A DNA stretch of 64,000 nucleotides, from the NCBI RefSeq assembly GCF_036323735.1, contig NC_086036.1:24664064-24728063 (forward strand), in the 5' to 3' direction. Under the pieces are notes generated by a model, which was not told where the DNA came from, searched no databases, and saw nothing but the letters and a program-made list of their open reading frames with translations. The first letter of the stretch is position 1, and every line of letters begins with the position of its first letter. Shown here piece after piece: positions 11,740-24,205 of this stretch. Position numbers and translations under genes: made by a program. This DNA comes from Rattus norvegicus (taxonomy: Eukaryota > Chordata > Mammalia > Rodentia > Muridae).

Positions 11740-12258
11740 ATCTTTTGAATTCAGACTCCATTTTAGAGAACCTGACCTAAGGTTGAACTCAGATAAACTA
11801 ACAGGCTGGTACCTAGCATTAGTTTCCAAGTTGTTCCCCAACAAAACCTGAGCCTAGCTCCAGGCTCTAGACTAATCCCCAGCCAGACCAGTGTCTTCAG
11901 GTTATTACCCAACAAACATGTACCCCAAGTTACAAGCCCACCCACCCCTGCATAATGACCAACAATGAAGAAGAGAACAGAAGTTAAGTTTATGATAGGC
12001 TCCCAGCAGCCAATTATGTTAAAGACCACAGTAGTTTTACAATTAGATGCTCGCACACTTATCCCCCCACCCCCCACTATAAAGCCTTGCCCTGATGTAT
12101 ATTTGGGGCTCCCCTCCCACCAAAACCATCCTGCATGTGGGGAGTGGGCTGGAGGAGCCCGGGCTAGCTGGAATAGAATAAAGACCGTGCTGTGAGTTGC
12201 ATCAGATCAGCTCCTGTCTGCTGTTTTGGGGATCACCACTCTCCCCTGGCACTCCATA
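11740..12258 (+). mobile_element. Probable class I ERV-type LTR
   Basis: LTR-like promoter architecture: a CAAT-containing segment near 12010, 'cactataaagccttgccc' as a TATA region (about 12077), an AATAAAG polyadenylation signal at about 12177, and a U5-like stretch 'gttgcatcagatcagctcc' that resembles the U5 of gammaretrovirus-like LTRs. It ends near 'ccctggca'. I could not define exact ends or a target-site duplication, and no internal region is attached. It may be a solo LTR. Family not named. Confidence 0.6.
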
Positions 12259-14190
12259 CACACTTTCACTGGATATCTTCAAGAGAGCAATTGGAATGTG
12301 CCAAACTGACTTGGCCACACAGTGTATTTAGAGATACGAAATGTGCATTCTGAATCCTAATCAATTTGAAGAGGTCACAAAAAGTTGTAGTAAAATTTGC
12401 CAGGTTTTTGTTTTGTTCAGTTATTGGATGCATAAACTGAGTTCTAAGCCCTATTTTGAAAATATAACAAAATAATATTACTTACTTCTGTGATAACAAA
12501 TTTAAGTCCATGTTTAAGTCTGTGCCACTTTGTTCCCGGCCAGAGTCTCACTCAAGCCTTGTCCAATCTCCATAAAATAATAGGACAATCAGCTATAGAT
12601 CTTAAAATAAACCAAATCACTATTTACATGGTTTTGACAAAAACACCTCAATATCTTATTTTCCTATTGATAATACAACATAAGCCATAATTAATGAACA
12701 CTAACTGAGAGACAGGATAAATCCACTAATGGATATTTTGCCTGATTTGACGACATAATTTTCTTGAGTGTTCCCCCGAAATGATATATTTAGACATCCA
12801 AAGAGCTTAGACTTTCGTCTCTCATCGAGTCATAATATCAGAGAAGTATAGTTACAGTATATCACTTTGGCCGCACTTTCTGTACGCATTCATGTTGAGA
12901 TACTTTGAGAAACATAGATCTAAGCTTTGTGAATAATTTTCTCATCACCTCACTGGCATCTTTGGGGTGTGTGTGTTGGGGGGGGGGTTCCTGGGTATAG
13001 CAGTGTTAAAAGCATAATTAAGGATGTAATAAAATTTGGTCTCTCCAGTTCATGGTTTTTGTTTCATATATTAAAAATGCTTTTGTTGCTGGGCTTATTC
13101 CTGTTTTGCTAGAGACAAATCAGAAGCATTTCTGTATGTCCCTGTCACATGTGTGCCGCACCGAGTCTGAACGTTTTCTAGTAACTGTACTTTTTGTTGC
13201 CTCTTAACTTCTTAGCTCGATCTTACTTTACTAATATTTATTCACTCTTATATTGAACTCTATCTTATGTTTATGTAAAAGCCATTTTGTTCTTGCCAAG
13301 AAAGTGAGTAATCTAAAATGATCAAAAGCACACACACAAGCAAACAACCGAACTGTGTCACGTGGCCCACCCTTTCCTCTAGGCTCTTATTGTGCCATGC
13401 TGCATGTGTGGACACACAAGCAGGCCCCTGTTTCTCCAAGGAAGTTCACGTAACACATGTCTTGCCTTCGATAAACTTTAGACTACTGCCCCCTCTCTTC
13501 CCTACTCTTTGTATTAGGGAAAAGATTGTCTTTGTTCCCTGCTTCTATTACTTATGTGCACACTCTCAGAGTCTTGTACTTCCTCCTTGGGACTTCTTAA
13601 AGAACAACAACCCATCCCAAACAAAGTCATTGCCCATCTTAAAAAAAAACCTTCATGATTTGCGCATGCATTTAACTCAGGTATATCAGACTCAGAGCCT
13701 AACAGCCACGGTTTTATACTGGATCTCCTGAATTAGACTATTTTTTTAAACACCAAACCAAGTGTGACTATAAAGTAAGCACATGTCGCTGCTAGTAAGA
13801 CTTGGATATTTAGTAAGAACTCGAAACAGCTATTTATTCGAGCAATTCTACCACTGGGCAATAGAAGATTAAATGTAACTAACGTGATCTTGTGCCATTC
13901 AGGATCCGCCTCCCTGCCTGTATGGGTGTAATTGGCCCTCGATCTTGACCAGCAGATTCTGGGGGAAGAAGCAGGAACCACTGGGAGTGGAAGAGACCTC
14001 AGGCGGCAGGAGGGTGAAGCGCTCTCTCTTTCTCCTGTCCCATCCTAGCAGCCAGGCGATTTCTTCAGACTTGTATAGGTAAACCTGTGGGGTAATCATT
14101 ACAGAGGACAAACACCTTGGAGGGAGGAGTTAACACAAGGATTGATGATCACCAGGGAAGATCAGGGATTAACTAACACATATTGGTTTG
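12259..14190. other. Intergenic DNA, nothing recognised
   Basis: AT-rich and mostly unique-looking. A G run lies at 12979-12987. A 137-codon open frame at 13318-13731 has no recognisable domain, and its composition resembles its surroundings. I do not call it a gene. Confidence 0.45.
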
Positions 14191-14194
14191 GTGA

Positions 14195-14960
14195 CGGTGG
14201 TGTTACAGAAACATGCAGGATGGGACCTGGAAGAGGGCCCTATAAAAGTAACTTCATTCACCTGATGGAATTGTCATTTCCGAGGCTTACTGCCTCCATC
14301 TGATAACCTAGGCCTAGTTGTGGAAAAATCTTTTCTAGGCCTAGAATGGTTTCAGCCTCTGAGACTTACTGCTGAGTAAGATCACCCTGCCTTGTGCTTT
14401 CTGAGCTCTTGCTGGCTGGTCACTTTGGCTGTTCTGATTCAAACTCCTCTCCAAGCAGAAGGATTCAATCTGGCTTCTCTCTCAGCCTCTGACTTTTCCT
14501 CTGCTGGGCCTCAAACTAACTCTGGCAATCTGTTCTACTCCTTGGCTCCTTCTCTGTTCATTCTCTGGCTTGTTCTGTCTTCATCTATGTTTAGCTTCTT
14601 GTCTCTCTGCAATCTGTCTCTGTAAAACTCTCCTGTCAGAACTGCTTCTTCTCCCTTTCTCTCTGTTTGCATTGCTCTCCCTTAAGTAGCTTTCCTTTCC
14701 TCTCTCTTCTCGTGAGAGTTGGGCCTATCCTTCTCTATCAAGTCTTTCTCTGATCCATCGCTTTGTCTGCCACTCAACTAGACATCACTTCCAAACATGG
14801 ATGTTCTTTCCACAAACTAACTTAAGCTTCATGGTTTGGGATTGTGTGCTAATGGCCAAGCCAAACCACAACCAGAAACAGATTTGCTTTAGGAAAATAA
14901 CACAGTCTTGGGGTTCACAGTGCGATTGAATATCATGCAACAAATATTTGCAACAAGGCT
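14195..14960 (+). mobile_element. Rodent LTR-like medium-repetition element
   Basis: 'cctataaaagtaac' at about 14239 is followed by a long C/T-rich stretch ('ctctggcttgttctgtcttc' and similar) and then 'acttccaaacatgg' and 'ggtttgggattgtgtgctaatg'. I recognise this order from repeated rodent sequences and read it as an LTR-type repeat. The family name and exact ends are uncertain. Confidence 0.45.
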
Positions 14961-16105
14961 ATATTTGCAACAAGGAAGAATAGATTAGAAAGAGGGATGT
15001 TTTGTAACTTTCACGTGGGTAAAGGTCCACAGGGTTCATGAAGTTAGACGTGCATGGGAACAGCTGCCAACAATGGCCAGGAAAAAGAGGCAAAGAAGAG
15101 CATTGAGAGGGCTTGGGAGGAGGGGGAAGGAGGTATTGAGATGAGGGATTTTCCATTCCCAAGAATCCGATAGGCGGACTAAGCTGTATTTTGTAAGGAG
15201 CTATCTGAGGAGGATAGGGAAGGTATTAATTGACCCTTAAGTTGGGAGAGGGCAGGTGGAAGAGCCTTCCCACACAAGGGATCATCCACATAAAGCTAAC
15301 TGTGGAGACCTTTGTCTAAGTAGGGCCTTAATGCTATGGCAACAGCCTCTTACCAGATGGTAAGGCTGTATCCCTTACTGGAGGACTGTCCACTCATAGG
15401 ACTGGCCTAGAGTTGTTGGGGGTGGGTGGGTATTAAGAACACAAACCATTGGCAATCCCACAGATGGAGAGGGATGGAGAAAAAGGAGCCTTTAATGTCT
15501 ATTGCTAAGAGGGAGACATTGGCAGGAATGGCAGAGATAAGGGGTATCTCCCTTTAGGAGACCCCAAACCCTCATGGTTTTATTAATTGCCCTTAAATCT
15601 TGTGGCAGTCTACATCCCCTAAGCTCTTTTTTATAGTGAACAAAGGGTGTTTCATGACTGCGGAGAGGGAGAGTGTGGGGAAGCTGGAGTTGATTTTACT
15701 GACTGTGTGAGCACTTCACATTTCTCCTTTGATAGAGGCCATTGTTTAACCCTAACCAGCCAAGACAGGGAATATTATATTTAATGTTAAAGCCTAGGTA
15801 AAATGTTAAGGCCTAGGTACTTATTACCTGGCTATCCTGCCACTTTGTGCTGCTACTAATGTCATAAGGAAACGTTTTCATATAGTGTTACTGCTGTTAG
15901 TAGGATGTCCCGTGCTTCGGTGCTCTTGGAAACCAATCACAACAGAAGTCAGTTAGAGCTGCTTCATGTAGTTCGCCACGATAAGCCTAGACCTGAACCA
16001 ACCATCCAGCAGCACTTCCTACACCTATATATGAGCTTTTTATGATATTTGCTTTTATAAGCTTCTCCTGGATGGACCCCAACATAAGAGAGACACCTGC
16101 TCCAA
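14961..16105. other. Unassigned DNA between LTR-like elements
   Basis: No coding region recognised. It contains a local near-duplication of 'cctaggtaaaatgttaag' and 'cctaggtacttattacc' around 15793-15830. It may be degenerate ERV sequence, given both neighbours. Confidence 0.35.
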
Positions 16106-16575
16106 TGTAAGAAACCCTTTGGAATAAGACTTCCATTTTGAGTAGGAGTCGAGTAAAGATTACATTCCCAAGACCTCCATGGGAACTGATAACCCCCAGA
16201 GAGCAAAAAGAGACATAAGCATGGGTAACTGACATCCTGGTTGGCAAGTTAAGACTTGAATGTTAGACAAGGCAAGTCCCCTGCCACAATCAAATATCCC
16301 GACCACTGGGAGCAGGATACGTGTACAACAAAGACATGTTCCTATAGGAAATCCCCATCCCTCAATCCTGATTGGTAGAATAACTTGGCACAGGTGTTTG
16401 TAGATCTAGGCTTAAAAAGCTCTATAGGATCTTGACATAAGGTCAGCTCCTGAGTCTGACCTGTGTCCCTGATTGGTCAGTTGTGGGGTGTGGCATTCAA
16501 CAAACCATCCCTATGTGACTGAGATCAGGGTCTGAATGGTTTTTGCAGCGATTTCCCAGACCCAAACATTTAACA
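16106..16575. mobile_element. ERV LTR (470 bp, TG...CA)
   Basis: Starts TGTAAGAAACCC and ends TTTAACA. Read on the opposite strand it starts TGTTAAATGTTTGGG and ends TTTCTTACA, so both strands give TG...CA ends. Two CCAAT motifs are present in the minus orientation (about 16365 and 16473). The flanks show no matching short duplication, so it is unlikely to be solo. The adjacent gag-like relic on the minus strand makes this its likely 3' LTR. Orientation remains uncertain because a purine-rich tract is not clear. Confidence 0.55.
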
Positions 16576-16989
16576 GTGGCCCTTAGATTTGGGGGTAACC
16601 GAGAGGGGTTTTAAAGTTTTTATGAGTATATTATTTCTACAGGTATAATCATTTACCCTACTGTAATTTTTTCTGGCTGACTAGTGAGAGTAACTTCCCA
16701 AGCCTCCGGGCACTTCCTAAAAGACTGGTGGTGATGTTGGCCACAAGAGGACATACCATGCCCCTAGACCTGTCAGGGTTCTCCCATTTGCAGGCCTGTT
16801 TGGTGGTAAAGGCATGAGAGAACCTCCTAGGCCTAGAAGCTGAGGCTTGGGAATTAATTCCCAGTCTTGTGGGACCTCTTGTTTCTTAAAATTGTTTTAT
16901 CAACGAGGCATTTAAGTGGATTGTGATATTTATATGGTAACCTTTGGGGGGGGGAGCCTTCTGAGATGCTGGAAACCCATGAAGCCTCT

Positions 16990-18498
16990 ATTGGAGCCAT
17001 TTTTCCTCTTATTGTCAGGGCTGGGGACTGTCCCATTTTAAGTTTAAAGGCTCTAGTGGCTTGCCACCCTTGTCATAATGGAAGTGACAATCTCTGCTCC
17101 AGCCGAAGTCTCTATAGTACAGAGGACTGACTGTCTTGGGACGTGGTGGCATTTCTGGTGGAGGGGGACTCCTTAGGGCACTTGTCTTACAAGGGTCCCT
17201 TTTGCCACATTTAACGCAAACCCCTCTGTTTTAATTGTTGCTGGGAATCCCTGAGCAATGGAAGTGGTCTGATGGGATGCTGTCTCAATACCCTGAGTGG
17301 CTATTATCCACCTATCCTTGGGGGTTTGTCTTTGAGGCCTTAGCAGGCAAGCCTGCTCAGAAGCCATCCCCTCCCAAATGATGTTTTTCAGAAGGAGGCC
17401 CCTGGCTGCAGGGTCAGAAAATTTTCTTTCTGAGCTGGTTTTCATTCCTTAGAACTAAATAGCCAGAGTCTCTTCCAGCTTTTGGTGAGGGAAATGCAGG
17501 GAGGAGGGAGTGTCTCGTAAACTGGAGGGCAGGATGATTCTGTCCCAGGCTTGAAGTTCACAGAAGCACAACTGGTCGTAAATCCTGCTGGTTGGGCTGC
17601 TTGCTGGGCTCCCTTGGAAAAAGCTCTCTGACCAAAAAAGCTCATCATAGCCCCAGGTGATACCATTTCAGCCTGGATCCCCCCTGACCTGCTGGAGGTA
17701 TTGGTGTCTGTAGAGAGCGCTGCATTGTGGGGAAAGCAGCTGGCTAGAGAGGGACTGCTGGTGTCTCCCAATCCTGGAGCAAGTTTAAAGCAGCAATTTG
17801 ACTTTGGAGGAAAGATTTAGTCCAAGGGGCATGAATGCCATTCTCACTGACTACCTGCCTGAGCTCTTCTAAGTCTCCAATCTGATAAGGATTCTAGTTT
17901 AGAAGCTTAGCCCGGGTGACCAGGTAGACATTAGCCAGAAACTCTGGATATCTGGACCCACAGCTGAGTCTGGGATTCTGTAGAGCTGCTGGGTGGTAGA
18001 GGGAGGGGTCAGGGGAAGGCTGCCAGAAGTGCAATGAAAAAGGGGGTGTGTGAAAGTCAGATTAGTTGGGGCCAGAGTATGCTGCTAAGACTAAATAAGC
18101 AATTATTTTACGAATCTCCTGTAAGGCCTTTTCTAGGGCAGCAGGATCTGCAATAGGACGGTCCTTAGGACTGTTCTCTTCATCAGAGTCATCTGATAAG
18201 GCGCTGAACTGTCCTTGATGGGCCCTGGCTTAGAGAGACTCACACATGGTGGACTATAATGGCAGGAAATGGAGGAAGGGTGACTTCTCTTCCTGGTTTT
18301 CTTGGAAGTGGGCAAGTGATCTGAGTCTGCATATCAGAGTCATCAGGGCTACCCACCAGCCATCCAGGGGGACTGCCTCAAGGACCTCTTTCTGAATAGA
18401 AGCGCTTCCCTTCGGGTGAGTTTCATGCCAAAGGTCTTGAACATGGCCTGTAGCCCTCTAATTTTGGACTCCATTTGATATGATAAAGTATTTCCCAT
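16990..18498 (-). pseudogene. Degenerate ERV gag-like region (antisense)
   Basis: Read on the minus strand, an ATG at 18498 opens a 49-codon frame beginning Met-Gly-Asn-Thr. This resembles a retroviral matrix N-terminus with a myristoylatable Gly2, and it ends at a stop (18349-18351). Further along, frames around 17771-17442 and 17445-17173 have a capsid-like feel. Near 17040-17225 there are remnants of two Cys-containing knuckles, the second followed by a D-x-G-G-x-P-L pattern common after betaretrovirus-like nucleocapsid zinc knuckles. Many stops and frame changes are present, and no pol follows before the LTR at 16106-16575. A 5' LTR was not found to the right. Assignment is inference. Confidence 0.45.
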
Positions 18499-19130
18499 GA
18501 TAGAGAAGGTTTGGAAATTTGGAAGCTAGAGGTGAATGTTGGGGCAGGAATGGGTGGGTGAGGCATATGAGTCCTAGACTCAATCCTGACCACAAATTTC
18601 AGAGAAACCAGAAACTGCTCTAAGGGCTTTTAACTGGTCATTGCCTTGCTGGGTTCATTTAAAAGAGAGAAAAGATAACCTGACACTCAGGCAGGCTTTG
18701 TGCCTTCTAGCAATGTTATGGAGTAACCTTAGCCAGAAGGTGTCAGGGGTCCCTTTACCAGACACAGTCCCTCATGGTGGTGAAACCAAAAGTAAGAGAG
18801 AGAAGGAAAAACATAGCTAGTTATGTAATCATATATTGATTCATGGGATTATAAACAATGGTCTGCCTGAAGATGCTCTCTTTCCCTAATGGGAATTAGA
18901 AAAAGCATGATTGGAAAAACTATGGAAAAGATATTTGAGAGGCTATATATGGATAGATCTTTGCACATGGGCAACTGACAGAAAGATACTTGTGTTCCAT
19001 GTAAATGTTCATCAGAAGGTAACCTCAGTCTTGTAAGAACTCATAATCGATGTTTTTTTTAATGAATCCTATCTAGTTAGATAGGATGTCTATCTCTTTC
19101 CCTAGGCAACCCCTGTCATTGCCCAATAAG
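18499..19130. other. Possible ERV leader or flank, unassigned
   Basis: Upstream (minus sense) of the gag-like ATG. I looked here for a copy of the 16106-16575 LTR and did not find one. Confidence 0.3.
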
Positions 19131-19139
19131 CATATTAAC

Positions 19140-19636
19140 AATGTGGTCACGGTGGCAGTTGTGGACATTTTGCATGCACTCAACGACATAGACTTATACT
19201 GACCTTGCTACATCTAGTCCCGGGTGCTAAACTGACCACCAGAAGAGACCAACAATGACCCCCTAACTCATTCTTCAGGGTGACCAGCAACCTAGAGGCA
19301 GGCTGACTGTTTCACATCACTTGAGTCAGGGAATGAGCAACACATTGGCCTTGTGGGAATAGATACATATTTTGGGTGTGTATTTGCTTTTTATGTACAT
19401 AGTCCTTCTGGGGAAACTACAACCCATGACTTGCTGAATGTTTTATCCTATTATGGTGTTATCCCACACAGCATTGCTTCTGATCAAGAGCTTTGCTTCA
19501 TAGCCTACAATGTGAAGCTTGTCATCTTCATTGAAGTCCCTGGTCTTTCAATGTTCCCCACCATCTCAAAGCAACTGGCTTGATAGAATAGTAAATGGGC
19601 CTTTTAAAGAAAAATAGCATCAACTTTATGACAACA
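19140..19636 (+). pseudogene. Retroviral integrase-core relic
   Basis: The frame at about 19340-19583 reads 'LVGIDTYFGCVFAFYVHS' and then 'GVIPHSIASDQELCF', matching the first and second Asp regions of the retroviral integrase catalytic core. A frame shift later, 'KATGLIE' followed by two stops and 'MGLLKK' corresponds to the segment with the catalytic Glu. So the D, D, E order is visible but frame-broken. It lies on the opposite strand from the gag-like relic, so it belongs to another element. The LTR at 19637 interrupts it. Confidence 0.7.
19631..19636. repeat. Left 6-bp duplication of LTR copy A
   Basis: ACAACA before the LTR, matching 20354-20359. The low complexity of the motif limits certainty. 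Confidence 0.6.
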
Positions 19637-20353
19637 TGTTGTGGTTTGCCCTGGAGTTATCTGTATTTTGATGCTAATTCCACTGCCCCAAGGACAGCTG
19701 CCTAGTCACCTACTCAGGACTCAGATGACTTCACCAGAACCTTCTCCCCATTGAATTTGTAAAGTACAGGTGAGGGCAGGTACAGGATAGAAGGAGGCCT
19801 GTCATTGGAGGAGAAGGAAGGATGGGAGGGAGAAAAGACTGAAGGAAGAGGAGAAGACTGGAACAGAAAGAGGAGAAACAGGAGGGACAGAGAGGGTAGT
19901 CATGGTAGAGAGAAAATGAAGCTGACATTAAGATTTTGCTCTGTGTATTTACAGGTTGTTATTAATTTTCTTAAGGGATGGATGTATACTGGGCTTTGTA
20001 TGTTTAGGTGGGCAATTATATCTTATCAATTGGGTCAAAGGTTATTGTGTTATATGTTCTTTTATGTGACGGTTTGAGTGTAGGAAAGTGCAGCGGCTGG
20101 AAACACTGGGCTGCCACAGAATTGGGATGTGTTTTTCTGGCATGGAAACCTGCCTTGGGAACTAGATAGGTAGAGAGATTGCTGCCAGGTTCAGAGAGAG
20201 GTCTTCGGCAGTGTAATATGGGATGGAGCAAAACGGAGGAGAGGCTTTGCTGACTGAGACTTAAGATATCTAGAAGATATCTTGGAGCAATGTGGTGTAG
20301 ACCTAGTGGAGATAAAAGACAGCACTTTTATTTTTTATATTTTTACAACAACA
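19637..20353 (+). mobile_element. Solo ERV LTR, copy A (717 bp)
   Basis: Starts TGTTGTGGTTTGCCCTG and ends TTTTTACAACAACA. It is clearly homologous over its length to 51312-51893, which shares the start, 'tctgtattttgatgctaatt', 'ccttctccccattgaattt', 'tgtgtatttacaggttgtta' and the same end. Copy A has about 135 bp more near its 3' part (about 20135-20270). Flanking 6-bp duplications support a solo LTR of an ERVK-like family. A name such as RMER17 is possible but not verified. Confidence 0.85.
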
Positions 20354-20359
20354 ACAACA
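20354..20359. repeat. Right 6-bp duplication of LTR copy A
   Basis: ACAACA, same as 19631-19636. Confidence 0.6.
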
Positions 20360-21590
20360 GCTTTGATTTTTTTTTTGGAAGATTTTCTTTTCGGGGGGGG
20401 TCTGCTTTATTTATTGAGTTCTTATATCTATCACCTTTCAAACCCCTATTCCACCCTAATCCCTTCCAATTCCACAACACTAAGTAGGAGAGAAAGGAGA
20501 TTAGAGAGGAAAGGGAGCATAGATCTCTTTAGACTACTTCCTGCTATTTAGGGGCATGGTTGTTTCTTGGGGCAAGTTCAATCTTTGTAGTTAGGATAGC
20601 TCCAATTTCTTCTTCTAGTCTCTTTGCTCATGACCACTTGACAAACCTGCAGCACTAGTAACCACCAGCAGCAGCCTCCTCAGAGCACATGCTGGCCACT
20701 CCTTATATCCTTTCAAAAGTTCCAAGGATTGAACACTTGCAGAAGCTATCTGCAGCAGGCAAAACCACACCCCTGCTAGAGCAAGAGGCAAATCATAATC
20801 ACCTGCTGTGAAGCAGCCTCTTACCCCTCACCTGGGATTAAAATTAAAACATTCACATAACATAACTGTGTATTTGAAGAGACCAAAATTCTTGCTACAG
20901 GAGGGACCCACTGTTTGGGCCTAGCTCTGTTGCTGCTCTCAGTAGCTCCATGGTCACAGGCTCAAGGTTTCAAGTCAGGAGACCTCAGTTCAGGTACTGC
21001 ATCTTCTTATTCCCTACACCACCGGGACACAAGGCATGACCTCTGGGACCCTTAAGACAAGGATGCCTCATCTATAAATGATATGATTGTTCCTATGCTA
21101 TCACAACTGGGAGGGAATGATGGATAAAAAGTCACTAGCCTTGGAGAAATAATGGGTCTGACTAGCCGTTAGTGACACCCGCACTTGAGAGCATGTTGCT
21201 TATGATCTGAGCCCTGAGGCAGCCATGATGAAGCTTCACAACTCAGATTTAAGCCTCAGACATCTGTTGTCTCATAGCCTTCAAGGTCAAGGTGTTGGTA
21301 CAGGACTGCTGCTTAGGGCTATGAGGGAGAGCCTGCCTCAGGCTGTTCCCTGGTTTCTTGCTGACAATCTTTGAGGTTTCCATCACTTGTAGAGAATTAC
21401 TTTAGTCTCTACTCTCATCTCTGCAGGACATCTTCCTTGTGTGTCTTTGGTCAGATTTCCCCCTTTTATCAGTGTAGTGAGAGTTAGAGACACATCATTC
21501 CAGTATAAGCTTCTGTCAGTGTCACCAATAACACCTGCTGGGAACTGAATCTTGTTCCTCTGCACTGAGTCATCTAGTCCAAGGCAGGGC
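20360..21590. other. Unassigned, possibly old ERV-derived DNA
   Basis: A run of T and G at 20368-20400, then sequence without recognisable coding content. Parts (20600-20900) have the texture of an old LTR but I could not assign them. Confidence 0.35.
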
Positions 21591-21592
21591 CA

Positions 21593-21712
21593 TTAAAGTT
21601 GAGCTGGGTAGAGGTATTCATTTACCATCCCAGCTCCACAGAGGCAGAAACAGGAGAATCAGGAGTTCAAAGCCAGATTAGACTACTAGGCCAGGCTGTG
21701 GTCTGGAAACAA
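21593..21712 (+). mobile_element. Diverged B1 SINE
   Basis: 'catcccagctccacagaggcagaaacagg' and 'gaggagttcaaagccag'-like segments follow the B1 (7SL-derived) order 'cccagcactcgggaggcagaggcagg ... gagttcgaggccagcct'. Old copy. Confidence 0.6.
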
Positions 21713-22740
21713 TGGCTGCCTATGAACAGAAGGTTCAAGAATCCAGGAGTTGTTCAGTCCATGAGGCTGGATGCCTCAGCTGATCTTCAGAATACGTTGG
21801 AATCCTGAAGATGTAGGCTCTAATGCCAGCAAAGGAATGGACTTGACAGTGAGCGTAAGAGCAAGGGATCCAGAGCAAAAGCTTCCTTTTTCCATGTTCT
21901 ATATATAGGCCACCAGCAGAGGATGTGGCCCAGATTAGAGGTGTGTCATTCCACCTCAAAAGACAGTCTGCAATCCAACTTCCAACAATGGTCAGCAGCA
22001 GCTGTGAATGGAAGTCCAAGGATCTCGCAGTTGCTCAATCCCACAAGGCAGGCAGGTGAAGAAGAGAGCAGAAGAGTTTTCTAGAGGACTGTATATGCTC
22101 TGAGTGACCAATACATGGTACTTTTTTTTCTCATATAGCTAGAAGAGGAAAAGGTACCACTCAATTGTCCCTACTTGACTCACTGTCAAAACTTTTGCTC
22201 TGATGACCTAGCACTTAGTGCTTCTACCAGGAGACACAGCAAACATTCCATTGAACTAGAAGCTAAGACTTCCCCTTGGCTACTTTAGCCACCTGATGCC
22301 TCTGACTCAACAGGCCTAAGAAAGAAATTACAGAGTTAGGATGTATGATTGATCTCATTTACTAAGGGGAAATTGGACTGATTCTCCACAATAAAAGTAA
22401 GAAACATTATGTGTGGAAAGAAGGAATGCAAAGTGCAGAGATTTTTTTAGGATGACTCCTGCTATTATCATACCCTGTGATCAAGGACAGATAAGGAACC
22501 ACAGCAATCGAATCCAGGAGAGATCACGAGCAAATCAGCTCTTAAGAATGTCTATGTGGGTCGATGCTGCAAGTAAAGAACCAAGACCTGTCAAGGTGAT
22601 TAGCAGGACGGAGGGCATGTGGAATGGGCAGTGGAAGGCAGTTGGTTAAAAGCATCCATGTGCCCATGTGACCAGTTACAGATATGGGAAGTATAATTGT
22701 GGTGGACAGTTCTGTTGTACTGGGTTGAGAATACATTTTT
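21713..22740. other. Intergenic DNA, nothing recognised
   Basis: No gene or clear repeat. 21890-22120 may be part of an old ERV but is not assignable. Confidence 0.4.
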
Positions 22741-22910
22741 GGACTAGCAAGATGGCTCAGCAGGTAAAGGCCCTTGCTTCCTAGTCTGACGATCCAAGTT
22801 TAATTCCTGGAACCTTCATGACGGGAGGAGGAAGCAGACTCCTATAAGTTGTCCTCTGACTGTACATGCACTGTAATGTGTATACTATCCCACAGACTGG
22901 AACCCTAAAC
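22741..22910 (+). mobile_element. tRNA-derived SINE, B2/B3 type
   Basis: 'ggactagcaagatggctcagcaggtaaagg' is the tRNA-like head with Pol III box A. 'atccaagtttaattcctgg' is box B. The body 'gttgtcctctgactgtacatgc' is typical of B3/B4-type SINEs. Confidence 0.85.
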
Positions 22911-23850
22911 AAATGTAAAGTAAAAGTTAGAGGATGTCTTTTCGCTTATATAGTACACATTTTAAGCAATCACTTGTGTTTTCTTCACTCTAGCTCTTGA
23001 GGAATGGAAGACAGACCAAGGGAACATTAGTAGTGAGTGTCCTAAATCTATATTATTGCGTTTGAGTCATGGTATACTAAAGGAGTAAGTATTCCTCAAG
23101 GGACGTTTCCATCTGTTCTGGGGGAAGAATAGTGCATTTTCAATATTGTTAAAACAGTTACGTCAGAATTAGGGTCTTCTTGTCTTCATCTGAACACTCA
23201 GCATGACCCAGGATCTCTGCTTGGTTATCGGGTTGACAAGGAATGAATTTGTAATGGACAAACTTGGTTGGATGTGGAATCAACTGTGATGTGATGCTGG
23301 GTGAGCCTGTGGTGGTATTTTCTGGAAGGATTAACTGAGTGGGGAAGATGTTTCCCTGTATGGGCAGCACCTCAGGCCGCCCACAGATAAAGACATTCAA
23401 GGACCTGCTTTTCCTTGATCACCTCTGCTCCTTGATGGTAAGTACATGCACCCTGTTGTCATCCTGTACTAATGTCTAAACCCAACTCCTTTGGTGTTTT
23501 GACCTGATCTAAAGACCAACAGCTCTTCAAAACTTATTATTAAATGCAAAGCAAAAGTAATCATTTGTACAGAATTTGTAAGTGATCAAGACCCACAGTT
23601 CCAAAGACAGTATGATGGTCAGTGCGCTAGCCTCCAAGAAGTTCTTTCCAAGAAAAGCCCCTGCTGATTCATTTTTGACTATCAAGAAAACAATTTAATA
23701 TCAAATTTTGGTTATGAAGGCTTCAAGAGTGCATATGGGAAAAACATGAAGGCATCGGTTTTTATTCAGAAGTTTGACAATAAAATGAAAGTAGCAGAAA
23801 ATATTTCATAATGAACAAGGATATACCACAATATCTTAGAGGATTAAGAA
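22911..23850. other. Intergenic DNA, nothing recognised
   Basis: No gene, RNA gene or clear repeat seen. Confidence 0.4.
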
Positions 23851-23854
23851 AAGG

Positions 23855-24205
23855 TCCAGACTGAACCACCAACCAAAGAACATCACAGGCTGGACCTAGG
23901 CCTCCCCACACATACATAGCAGACATGCAGCTTGGTCTTCATGTGTGTCTTCCAACAACTGGAATGGGGGGGGGAATATCCCTAAAGTTGTTGCCTGTCT
24001 GTGGGCTATGTTGTTCTAGCTGGGCTGCTTTGTCTGGCCTCAGTGGGAGAGGATGTGCCTAGCCTCACAGACCTGATATGCCAGAGTAGGGAGATACCTG
24101 GGGGAAGGGGAGGGGAGGGGGAAGCATTATGTGTGTGGGGTGACTGGGAGGGGACAGTGAGTGGGATGTAAAACGAATAAGAAAAAACAAACAAACAAAT
24201 AGAAA
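23855..24205 (+). mobile_element. Old rodent L1 (Lx-type) 3' UTR
   Basis: 'gaaccaccaaccaaagaacatcacaggctgga' and 'tggcctcagtgggagaggatg' followed by a G-rich tract and a tail 'gatgtaaaacgaataagaaaaaac'. The same landmarks occur in 50213-50605. 5'-truncated copy without coding capacity. Confidence 0.75.

Noticed and set aside
13318..13731. 137-codon open frame as a possible gene
   Set aside because: No domain, no signal peptide or splice context, and composition like the flanking AT-rich DNA.
17442..17771. 109-codon minus-strand frame as an intact gene
   Set aside because: It is a fragment of the degenerate ERV gag-like region, with stops and frame changes on both sides.
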